From: CAYXRK01 sp964467615
Lineage (GTDB): Bacteria > Hydrogenedentota > Hydrogenedentia > Hydrogenedentales > GCA-2746185
Direction of reading: 5' to 3'
Length of the DNA stretch: 9,632 nucleotides
Assembly: GCA_964467615.1 (NCBI GenBank)
Contig: CAYXRK010000186.1
Span: 1 to 9,632 of the forward strand
Shown here piece after piece: positions 1 to 6,774 of the stretch. The first letter of the stretch is position 1. Every line of letters starts with the position of its first letter. The notes under the pieces were generated by a model that was given only the letters and a program-made list of their open reading frames with translations, was not told where the DNA came from and made no database searches. The translations under genes and the position numbers were made by a program.

Positions 1-4
1 GCCG

Positions 5-40
5 GCCTCGTCGAGGCAGGCGCTACTCGGAAGGCGCTAC
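5..40. repeat. Small palindrome plus 9-base tandem-like repeat beyond the sulfotransferase stop
   Basis: Seen directly: bases 5-17 are a perfect inverted repeat (GCCTCG, centre T, CGAGGC). The 9-mer AGGCGCTAC occurs at 18-26 and again at 32-40, a 14-base period. The block lies just beyond the stop codon of the minus-strand sulfotransferase gene. The palindrome could form a short hairpin in that transcript, but no T-run follows it in the minus direction within the window, so a rho-independent terminator is not shown. The window edge cuts off the rest, so these may belong to a larger repeat or to the next gene. Confidence 0.35.
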
Positions 41-45
41 CCAAG

Positions 46-1056
46 CTATTCGCGCAGTAGAACGTCGCAAGCGAGCCGGAGCTTTTCGAGGCCCTTGCGG
101 AAGAGACCGCCTTTTTGCGCACTGGCGCGCAGGCCGATGATTAGCCTGCGCTGTATCCGGTAACGATCCAGCGGCGGGGCCCTGAAGGGTCCAGCGCCCG
201 CATGACTGAGTGCGTCCCAGAATGCCGCGGCGGGATAGCCGAAGGTTTCGAGGTCTTCCGCCGGAATTTGTGCGATGACACCGCGCATAAGCTCGAGTTT
301 GGAAGCGTCTGCCGCGAGTTCCTCGGCCCACTTTTCAACGGACGCCGTGGTCGGCCGCTTGTGCTTGTCGACGCCGATGGGATCGCCCAATCCCTTGGCC
401 GAATCCGGTGCTCGATCGCGGCCTCCGTACTCGATGGTGTTCGCGTCGAACGGCACGCCAATATAGGCGTAGATGTCGCGCATCCATTTCTCGGGGTCCG
501 CGACGAGGTCTTCGTAACGGACGTGGAAGTGCGGCACGGTGTCTTGCCGGATGAACGAGGCGATCGCGGGGACATAGCGATTAAGGAGCGGATTGTAGCT
601 TTGCGCGGTCTGATAGTCGCCGTCGAAAAAGGAGTTCGCGTAGGACGAGAAAATCGCAAGGGGATGGCGCGTGAGGACGACATATTTCGCGTCCGGGAAC
701 ACTTTCATCATAAAGGGGAGAATCAGCCCGTAGGCGGGGGTCTTGTCGAGGCAGATGGATTTCCCGCTGCCCTCGATGAAGCGGCCATACAAGACCTCGC
801 AGTAGGCCCGACAGGCGTCCCAGTAGTCTTGTTCCTTGTTCGGGAGACGGTCGATGAAAAGCTTTTGCGACTCCGCGGCCAGGACGTGGTCGTAGGGCGC
901 CTTTTGCACTTTGTCCCACACGCCGAGGTGGGCCAGCGGAGTCAGGAGATGCGGCTCGGGCCCGCCGAGAATTTGGGAGTGGGACTCGAGCATGCGTTCG
1001 AGCATGGTGCTGCCGGAACGCGGCGAACTGATAACGAAGAGCATTGGGACGGACAT
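46..1056 (-). CDS. Sulfotransferase family protein (PAPS-dependent)
   Basis: This 336-residue protein probably transfers sulfate from PAPS to a hydroxyl or amine of a small molecule, lipid or glycan. Both cofactor motifs are visible. The 5'-phosphosulfate loop is near the N-terminus (S10-S-P-R-S-G-S-T17). The 3'-phosphate motif is at R130-H-P with S138 eight residues on, after the strand YVVLT. Between them is a DKTP stretch typical of the Sulfotransfer_3-type bacterial families, and an RYEDLVADP stretch follows. No signal peptide or membrane span is seen, so it is likely cytoplasmic. A GTG start six codons upstream (1074) is possible, but the ATG at 1056 has a good GAGG Shine-Dalgarno 5 bases before it and starts right before the first beta strand. 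It is divergent from the flippase/sulfatase-like fusion gene, which suggests a shared role in envelope modification (inference). The acceptor substrate cannot be read from the sequence. Confidence 0.9.
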   Translation of the reverse strand: MSVPMLFVISSPRSGSTMLERMLESHSQILGGPEPHLLTPLAHLGVWDKVQKAPYDHVLAAESQKLFIDRLPNKEQDYWDACRAYCEVLYGRFIEGSGKSICLDKTPAYGLILPFMMKVFPDAKYVVLTRHPLAIFSSYANSFFDGDYQTAQSYNPLLNRYVPAIASFIRQDTVPHFHVRYEDLVADPEKWMRDIYAYIGVPFDANTIEYGGRDRAPDSAKGLGDPIGVDKHKRPTTASVEKWAEELAADASKLELMRGVIAQIPAEDLETFGYPAAAFWDALSHAGAGPFRAPPLDRYRIQRRLIIGLRASAQKGGLFRKGLEKLRLACDVLLRE

Positions 1057-1092
1057 GAACACCTCGCGCTGCACGAACAGCAGTGTGTGTCC

Positions 1093-1120
1093 ATTATTTC
1101 ATGCCGGGAATTTGTGTTAC
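1093..1120 (-). promoter_or_regulatory. Candidate promoter for the sulfotransferase gene
   Basis: Read on the minus strand, a -35-like GTAACA (1115-1120, 4 of 6 to TTGACA) and a -10-like AATAAT (1093-1098, 5 of 6 to TATAAT) are separated by 16 bases. Transcription would start near 1086, about 30 bases before the ATG at 1056. It lies in the divergent gap and is the best sigma70-like pair there, but the match is moderate and the sigma consensus of this organism is unknown. Confidence 0.35.
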
Positions 1121-1145
1121 AGTTTTCGGCGTAGGTCTTAGACCT
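1115..1145 (+). promoter_or_regulatory. Candidate extended -10 and operator-like palindrome before the fusion gene
   Basis: Bases 1133-1145 are a perfect palindrome (AGGTCT, centre T, AGACCT). Ten bases upstream, TGTTACAGT (1115-1123) matches an extended -10 (TG-N-TACAGT), without a good -35. If it is used, transcription of the fusion gene would start near 1130 and the palindrome would sit at or just after the start site, where a bound repressor would block it. The minus-strand -35 candidate (1115-1120) overlaps the same region, so one protein could affect both genes. The palindrome is certain; its function is inference. Confidence 0.35.
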
Positions 1146-1182
1146 CGCCGCGCCGCTTCAATGTGGCGTCACGAAAGGAACG

Positions 1183-4167
1183 ATGAAGAAGTATCTGTTT
1201 CTCGCGATCAAGATCGCGTTCGTATGCGGAATTTTTGTTTTTATCTTCACGACGCAAGAGGTGACGCCTCTCTCGATTTTCGAGTTCGTGAGGGAACTGG
1301 ATCCCCGGAGCGTTGTAGTCTGGCTCTCGTTCGCGTCCATCGTGAAAATTCTGGGAATCTGCGCCGGCATTTTGCGTTGGAGGCTCCTGCTTAAGGGCCA
1401 AGGCATCGCGATGCCGTTCTGGTATCTCGCGAAATGCTGGTTCATGGGCCGGGCGCTTGGAATGATGGTGCCGGGCACGTTGGGACTCGACGGATACCGT
1501 TTGGTCGAGTCGTCGCTGTTCACGAAGCAGCCCATCAAGTGCGCGACGGTAATCGCGGTCGAAAAGCTAATCGGCTTCATCGCGTTGGGAATTCTCGTCT
1601 TCCTTACGCTGCCCCTGGGTCAGCGCCTTTTCGAGTTCAATACCGCAATGTTGGGGGTGATGCTCGTCGTGTTGTTTGGATTCATCTCGGTCTCGCTTTT
1701 GTTGTTGTTCCAACCCCGGATCGTGCAGGTCATAGCCGCCGCGTTGCCTACCCCCGCGAGGATTCGCGGTGAGGTAAATAAACTGGGCCTCGCGGTAACG
1801 GCCTACAGCGGTCATCGCGGCACGCTCCTGCTCGCGGTATTTTTTGGACTCTGCGTCCATTTCGCGATCTGCTTGACCTTCTTCGGCTCGGCGATGGCGA
1901 TGAGCGAGGGGGGGGCGGAATTCCTCGACGTGCTCTTCGCGAGTCCGCTGGTCATTGTAGGGTCCGTCATTACGCCAACGGTAAGCGGGATGGGCGTGCG
2001 CGAGGCGGTGTTTAGCGTGTTGCTTTCGGACAAGTACGGCGGACCGCAAGCGTTTCTGTTCGGACACATGCAGTTCTGGGCGGCGGAGATTGTGCCGTTC
2101 CTGCTGAGCCTTCCGCTTCTCATTTTCACGACGCGACCCAAGCGCGAGGAATTGCTCGAGGACGCGGCGGAAGTACGCGCAGCGACGCGGGGAATGACGA
2201 CGGCGATCGCGCTCACGCCGGAAGAGGTGCGCGGCTATCGGCGGAAGCTGGCGGGCTGCGTGTTCGGAGGGGCGCTCGCGGGACTGATCGGCGGCGCGGC
2301 GTTTGGGTTGTGGGAAGCGCGTTGGCACCTCGCGCACATGGGCGCGATTTCGGATTCGGCGGCGTATTGGTGGGCGCCGCTCGTGTACGGCATCGTGTGC
2401 GTTCCGCTTGGCCTCGGGGCGGCGGCGGCGTTGACGTTCTTTTACTTGCTCCTGAATCGCTTCGCGCCGGCGATTGTTACGTTTTCGTTGAGTCTCGCGG
2501 GTACGGTCGGAACATTGGGCCTCGTGATAGGCCAGTTCCGGTACAAGCGGGACGTCCTCGCTGAAGCCGCGATGAAGTCTTCGGACTATTTGACCGTTGG
2601 CGAGTACGCGGGCGGCGCGGCGTTGGCGATGCTCGCTGCGGGGTTGGTGTTGGGTTACGCAATGAACGCGTTGACGCGCGGCCGAATCGGCGGATACGCG
2701 GGAATCGCGCTGGGCATGGCGGCGTACGTGGGTCTGGTGACAGTTGGCGGAGTTTTGGCTTCGACGAACGCGCCGACGGAGTTTCGCGGGGAGTTCAAGT
2801 CGATTGGCGCCAAGGGGCCGAACGTGATCCTTATCGCGGTCGATACGCTCCGGGCGGATTTCACGAGTGCGTACAACAAGGAATCGAATGCGAAGACGCC
2901 GGCCTTCCAGTCGCTCGCGACGGACGGCGTGCTCTTCCAGAAGATGTTCGCGCAATCGTCGTGGACGAAGGCGTCGTTCGGGACGATCTTCTCAGGGATG
3001 TATCCGGAGACGCATAGCGCGACGGGCAAGACATCGGCGCTGCCGGATGAGGTGGTGACTATCGCCGAGACTCTGAAGGACGCGGGGTATTACACGAAGG
3101 GGTATTCGAACAATCCGAACATTACGAGTATCTGGAACTATGACCAAGGGTTCGCCGATTACGTGGATCTGAGGCCGAACTTGTATTTCGGCGCGACGGG
3201 TTCGTGCGAGAAGCTGGTGTTGTATGACATATTGCGCAAGGTCGTGCAGACCGCCTACGCGAAACTCGGCGGTTGGCTATTCATCACGGACTTCTATCAA
3301 CCGGGTGACGTGGTGACCGATACGGGCCTGCGATGGATCGATAGTCCGGAGCGCCCGAAAGACGCGCCGTTTTACCTGTTTCTGCATTACATGGATCCGC
3401 ACGACCCCTATCGCGATCCGGACCGTCCAGGCCACGGCTACGCGCGCGTGCGGATGGAGAATCCCGATCCCGAGAAGTTCAAGGACAAACTCGTGCGTGC
3501 ATACTCGTATGAAGTGGAATTTGTGGACGCGCAGATCGGACGATTAATCGAGGGCCTGAAGTCGCGCGATCTGTACGACGACGCGCTGATAGTGTTTACG
3601 GCGGACCACGGCGAGGAATTCCACGAGCACGGCGGCTGGTGGCACGGACTGAGTTTGTACGACGAGCAGATCGCGGTGCCGCTCATCATGAAGCTGCCAG
3701 GCAATGCGATCAAAGGCAACACCAACCCCGGCATCGCGCGATCGGTGGATATCGCGCCGACGATCGCCGAAATTACGGGCGCGAAGCGATCCGATCGCTG
3801 GCAAGGAATTCCGTTGTTCACGACAGATTTGCAGCCGGGGAACGGTCCTACGGAGAAGACCTACGCGCATCTAAACTTCGAAGGGATCGAATTGCGCGCG
3901 CTCCGGACGCAGGATCGAAAGCTCATTCAGTCGAACGAGAACAAGCGGAAGTACCCGGTGTTGTCGTTCTTCGACATGGTGGCGGATCCGGGCGAGCAAG
4001 TGAATCTTGCGGATGCCGCGGAGCGCGCCGAGGAAATCAAGAAGTTCATCGAGACGACCGAGGCGATGAAGGCGTACGTGCTCGAGAACAAAGCTGAGCC
4101 GTCGATCTCCGAGGCGGGAATGGAAGAAATGAAGGAAGAACTCGAATCGCTCGGCTATTTGGAATGA
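1183..4167 (+). CDS. Flippase-like membrane domain fused to a Thr-type sulfatase-superfamily domain
   Basis: The protein has 994 residues in three parts. (1) Residues 1 to about 315 form a multi-span LPG_synthase_TM/flippase-like domain (UPF0104, AglD/YbhN-like), with the family hallmark GMGVREAVF at 269-277. (2) About five further spans follow (about 357-378, 397-426, 429-452, 474-496, 503-527). (3) Residues 545-960 form a sulfatase/alkaline-phosphatase-superfamily domain, probably outside the membrane. Visible in it are PNVILIAVDTLRAD (D554 as metal ligand), the nucleophile loop SSWTKASFGT, HYMDPHDPY (H735, H740), ADHGEEFHEHG (D808, H809) and WHG (H821). It ends in SLGYLE, a common sulfatase tail. 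Aligned to C-x-P-S-R, the nucleophile is T595, with A597 and F599 in place of Pro and Arg. A formylglycine sulfatase is therefore unlikely; a phosphodiesterase or phospho-group transferase of the LtaS/EptA kind is more likely (inference). The ATG has AAAGGA (1174-1179) just upstream. An 8-G run (1908-1915) is in frame. Confidence 0.9.
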   Translation: MKKYLFLAIKIAFVCGIFVFIFTTQEVTPLSIFEFVRELDPRSVVVWLSFASIVKILGICAGILRWRLLLKGQGIAMPFWYLAKCWFMGRALGMMVPGTLGLDGYRLVESSLFTKQPIKCATVIAVEKLIGFIALGILVFLTLPLGQRLFEFNTAMLGVMLVVLFGFISVSLLLLFQPRIVQVIAAALPTPARIRGEVNKLGLAVTAYSGHRGTLLLAVFFGLCVHFAICLTFFGSAMAMSEGGAEFLDVLFASPLVIVGSVITPTVSGMGVREAVFSVLLSDKYGGPQAFLFGHMQFWAAEIVPFLLSLPLLIFTTRPKREELLEDAAEVRAATRGMTTAIALTPEEVRGYRRKLAGCVFGGALAGLIGGAAFGLWEARWHLAHMGAISDSAAYWWAPLVYGIVCVPLGLGAAAALTFFYLLLNRFAPAIVTFSLSLAGTVGTLGLVIGQFRYKRDVLAEAAMKSSDYLTVGEYAGGAALAMLAAGLVLGYAMNALTRGRIGGYAGIALGMAAYVGLVTVGGVLASTNAPTEFRGEFKSIGAKGPNVILIAVDTLRADFTSAYNKESNAKTPAFQSLATDGVLFQKMFAQSSWTKASFGTIFSGMYPETHSATGKTSALPDEVVTIAETLKDAGYYTKGYSNNPNITSIWNYDQGFADYVDLRPNLYFGATGSCEKLVLYDILRKVVQTAYAKLGGWLFITDFYQPGDVVTDTGLRWIDSPERPKDAPFYLFLHYMDPHDPYRDPDRPGHGYARVRMENPDPEKFKDKLVRAYSYEVEFVDAQIGRLIEGLKSRDLYDDALIVFTADHGEEFHEHGGWWHGLSLYDEQIAVPLIMKLPGNAIKGNTNPGIARSVDIAPTIAEITGAKRSDRWQGIPLFTTDLQPGNGPTEKTYAHLNFEGIELRALRTQDRKLIQSNENKRKYPVLSFFDMVADPGEQVNLADAAERAEEIKKFIETTEAMKAYVLENKAEPSISEAGMEEMKEELESLGYLE

Positions 4168-4186
4168 CGCTTTCGCGGGAATGACG
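4161..4186. repeat. Direct repeat GGAATGACG, resembling a dispersed palindromic repeat remnant
   Basis: GGAATGACG occurs at 4161-4169, covering the stop codon of the fusion gene, and at 4178-4186. The stretch between reads CTTTCGCG. On the minus strand the segment reads CGTCATTCCCGCGAAAGC, which resembles half of the dispersed intergenic repeat often mistranslated as VIPAKAGIQ in many bacterial genomes (from memory, not searched). The second palindromic arm is missing here, so it would be a remnant. Apart from this, the 98-base gap 4168-4265 holds only a short inverted repeat (AGTTT-TCG-AAACT, 4244-4256). I see no convincing promoter or terminator there. Confidence 0.35.
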
Positions 4187-4265
4187 GCGAAGTGGAGTCT
4201 TGTGGCGCAATGCCGCCGATTCCGCGGATGGGCCGGGTAAGGTAGTTTTCGAAACTGTGGGAACG

Positions 4266-6692
4266 ATGTCAGAACCTTCTTCCAGTCCATCTCGGCGGTG
4301 GCCCGCCTCCATCGAGCCTGCGGCGACAGCGTTCCTGGCGAGCGCCTTCATCATGGTCATCGAACTGGTGGCAGGCCGGCTCGTCTCGAGATACCTCGGC
4401 ATGTCGTTGTACACATGGACCTCGATCATCGGGATCATCCTCGCAGGCATGTCGTTGGGGAACTACCTCGGCGGCGTGATCGCGGATAAGGTCTCACCGC
4501 GGCGTGCCTTGGCGGCCGTGTTCCTGCTCTGCGCCGGCGGTTGCGCCGCGCTACTCCCGCTGAACGACTTCGCGGGCGGACTGGCCGCGTTGCACGATCT
4601 GGCGTGGCCCGTGCGTATCTTTTGTCACGTCGGCCTCGTGTTTCTGCTGCCGGCGGCGCTGCTGGGCACGGTGACGCCTATAGTCGCCAAGACGGCGTTG
4701 GCACGAAGCACGGCGGCGGGCAAGGCTGTGGGAAATATCTTCGCGTGGGTAGCGGCCGGCGGGATTTTGGGAACGTTTCTGACAGGCTACTGGCTCGTTT
4801 TCCGGCTTGGCGTCCGCGACATCGTGCTGACGATGGCCGGGGCGCTGGGGTTGCTAGGCGCCTACTACCTGTTCACCGTACGTCGTGCGCCGGCCGAGCT
4901 GCACTCTGCATCCCCTGACCGGCACACGAGCGAGTCGAAGTCGTCATTTCGCGATTTGGCCCCGGCATACGCGACAGTATTCGTGTCGAACGTCGCGTTC
5001 ATGACCATCGAGCTTGCCGCCATGCGGATTGTGTCGCGACATTTCGGCGCTTCGCTCTATTCTTGGACATCGGTGATCGGAGTCTTGCTTGCGGGGATCA
5101 CGCTCGGCAATGCCGCGGGGGGGCGCTTGGCCGATCGGATCGCGTCGCGCGTCGCGCTGGCGGTCCTATTTGCATTCTCGTCCTTGCTCTGCGTTGCGTT
5201 ACCTGCAGCCACCGTCCTGATTGCGGAGGAGTTCGACTCGTGGTTCGCGATAAAGGTGCTGCCCTGGGCCGCGCAAACCTTCCTCTATACGTTCGCGTGC
5301 TTTTTTCTCCCCGGTCTTTTTCTAGGGACCATCAGCCCGATGGTCGTCAAGATCGCCCTCGACAAGGGACGATCAGCGGGCCGCGCCGTCGGCGCGATTT
5401 ACGCATGGGGATCGACGGGAAGTATTTTCGGAACGTTTTTGGCTGGTTACTTTCTTATCGCTCAAGTGGGCACGCTAGCAGTCGCGGTGTTAGTGGCATT
5501 CGTGCTTGCGCTGGCCGCGTTTGCGTATGCGCCGCGCACGATCGTGACGGGTGTCTGGGCGGTGGTGTGTCTTGCCGCGTTCGTGACGACGCAGGTCCCG
5601 TCCGAGCCGGCGCGCGACCTCGCCGAGAGGCTGCGTTTTCGTGCTCCGACCCACTCCGACCTCGTCCTGGAGGACGAGAGCAACTACACCTATATCGCGG
5701 TTTGGCGCGCCCCGGACAGGGAGCGACATCGACTGATGTATCTCGATCAATTGCTGCACAGCAAAACCGACCTCGACGCCCCGACGGAACTTCAATACGA
5801 CTACGAGTGGGTGTATTCCGCCGTGTTGGAAAAATATTACCCAGCCGGAAAGCCGATCAACGGCCTGGTCATTGGGGGCGGCGGGTTTACGTTTCCGCTT
5901 TATCTCGAACTCACGCGGCCGGGCGGGCGAATCGAAGTCGCGGAGATCGATCCGGCGGTGACCGAAGCCGCGTTTTCGGCGTTTGGGCTGCCGCGCACGA
6001 CGGCGATGCGGATATTCAATATGGACGCGCGCAATCATATCGCGGATCGCGTGAAGCTCGTGGAGTCAGGCGATGAATCGGCAAAGTTCGATTGCATTTT
6101 CGGCGATTCGATCAATGACTTTACCGTGCCGTACCACCTGACGACCATCGAGTTCGCGAAGCAGGTCAATCTGCTCCTCAAAGACGACGGCATGTATTTG
6201 CTCAACCTGATCGACATGCTCGACTCGGGCCGCTTTTTAGGGTCCGTCGTCGCGACCTGCCGGTCGGCGTTCCCATTCGTGTACGTGTTTAATACTGGTC
6301 GCCCGTCCTCCGTGCGCGACACCTTCATCGTCGTGAGTTCGAAGCGACCTCTCGATCTTGCCGAACTGCCGGCGGCCATAATGGCCGATCACGACTACAA
6401 CGGACGGTTGCTCACCGAGCAGGATCTGGACGAATTGATCGCGTCAAACGACTCCGCAATACTTACGGACGACTACGCGCCCGTGGAGAACTTATTGCTG
6501 AGGGTCGTCGCGTCGCACCGAAAAAACGTTGGCGAATTGAAGCTCGATGAGGCGAAGCGGCTGGCGGACGAAGGGAAGTTTGAACGGGCCATCGACCTGT
6601 GCCGGGACGCCTTAAGGACGAAGCCCGAATGGCCCAAGGCGCAGGAATTGCTCGAGGACCTTCTCGTCCGTTCCGGCGGCGGCGCCCGTTAA
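4266..6692 (+). CDS. Fused double membrane domain / spermidine-synthase-like protein
   Basis: The protein has 808 residues. Residues 18-220 and 235-450 are two copies of a membrane domain, each with an E-L-x-A-x-R-x-V-S-R...SLYxWTSxIG...LGN..GG..AD block (E33 and E249, constant offset 216) and a second block around FLP..LGT..P...K. Residues about 475-740 have a spermidine-synthase/methyltransferase fold: glycine loop G537-G540 followed by FTFP, acidic E560-I-D562-P after a strand, and G613-D614-S-I-N-D-F...HL at the active-site position of SpeE. Residues 760-800 look like one TPR hairpin. The architecture matches proteins annotated as fused MFS/spermidine synthase. The usual GGGDG loop is GGGGF here, so putrescine aminopropylation is not assured. 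A TTG at 4200 opens the frame, but the ATG at 4266 fits better: it directly precedes a short Ser/Pro-rich tail and the first span. It may be co-transcribed with the gene upstream, 98 bases away. Three G-runs of at least 7 in the window include 5117-5123 here, in frame. Confidence 0.88.
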   Translation: MSEPSSSPSRRWPASIEPAATAFLASAFIMVIELVAGRLVSRYLGMSLYTWTSIIGIILAGMSLGNYLGGVIADKVSPRRALAAVFLLCAGGCAALLPLNDFAGGLAALHDLAWPVRIFCHVGLVFLLPAALLGTVTPIVAKTALARSTAAGKAVGNIFAWVAAGGILGTFLTGYWLVFRLGVRDIVLTMAGALGLLGAYYLFTVRRAPAELHSASPDRHTSESKSSFRDLAPAYATVFVSNVAFMTIELAAMRIVSRHFGASLYSWTSVIGVLLAGITLGNAAGGRLADRIASRVALAVLFAFSSLLCVALPAATVLIAEEFDSWFAIKVLPWAAQTFLYTFACFFLPGLFLGTISPMVVKIALDKGRSAGRAVGAIYAWGSTGSIFGTFLAGYFLIAQVGTLAVAVLVAFVLALAAFAYAPRTIVTGVWAVVCLAAFVTTQVPSEPARDLAERLRFRAPTHSDLVLEDESNYTYIAVWRAPDRERHRLMYLDQLLHSKTDLDAPTELQYDYEWVYSAVLEKYYPAGKPINGLVIGGGGFTFPLYLELTRPGGRIEVAEIDPAVTEAAFSAFGLPRTTAMRIFNMDARNHIADRVKLVESGDESAKFDCIFGDSINDFTVPYHLTTIEFAKQVNLLLKDDGMYLLNLIDMLDSGRFLGSVVATCRSAFPFVYVFNTGRPSSVRDTFIVVSSKRPLDLAELPAAIMADHDYNGRLLTEQDLDELIASNDSAILTDDYAPVENLLLRVVASHRKNVGELKLDEAKRLADEGKFERAIDLCRDALRTKPEWPKAQELLEDLLVRSGGGAR

Positions 6693-6718
6693 AGTCCGTT
6701 GCCCTGAAAACTAATGTG

Positions 6719-6746
6719 GTGACTTGGACGTACACACTCCTATAGT
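6719..6746 (+). promoter_or_regulatory. Candidate promoter for the VOC gene
   Basis: GTGACT (6719-6724, 4 of 6 to TTGACA) and TATAGT (6741-6746, 5 of 6 to TATAAT) are 16 bases apart, giving a start near 6753 and a leader of about 22 bases. This lies in the 82-base gap after the spermidine-synthase-like gene. No terminator is seen in that gap, so read-through from upstream is also possible. Confidence 0.45.
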
Positions 6747-6774
6747 CTCATCGGGACACCTAGAGGAACGATCG

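Noticed and set aside
202..1134. A 310-codon open frame on the plus strand opposite the sulfotransferase
   Set aside because: It is antisense to a gene with clear PAPS-binding motifs, shows no recognisable domain, and arises from GC-rich codon bias.
1567..2955. A 462-codon open frame on the minus strand inside the flippase/sulfatase fusion
   Set aside because: Its translation is very rich in Arg, His and Gln with no domain, typical of an antisense shadow in GC-rich DNA.
2941..4167. Calling the C-terminal domain a true formylglycine sulfatase
   Set aside because: The nucleophile position is Thr and the motif Pro and Arg are missing, so only superfamily membership is supported.
4200..4265. 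TTG at 4200 as the start of the spermidine-synthase-like gene
   Set aside because: It would add 22 residues without family features and lacks a ribosome site; the ATG at 4266 fits the usual short tail before the first span.
5063..6076. A 337-codon open frame in another plus frame over the spermidine-synthase-like gene
   Set aside because: Low-complexity Arg/Gly/Ala-rich product, overlapping a gene with conserved motifs in its own frame.
6724..6746. TTGGAC (6724-6729) as the -35 partner of TATAGT (6741-6746)
   Set aside because: The spacer would be only 11 bases; GTGACT at 6719 with a 16-base spacer is a better partner.
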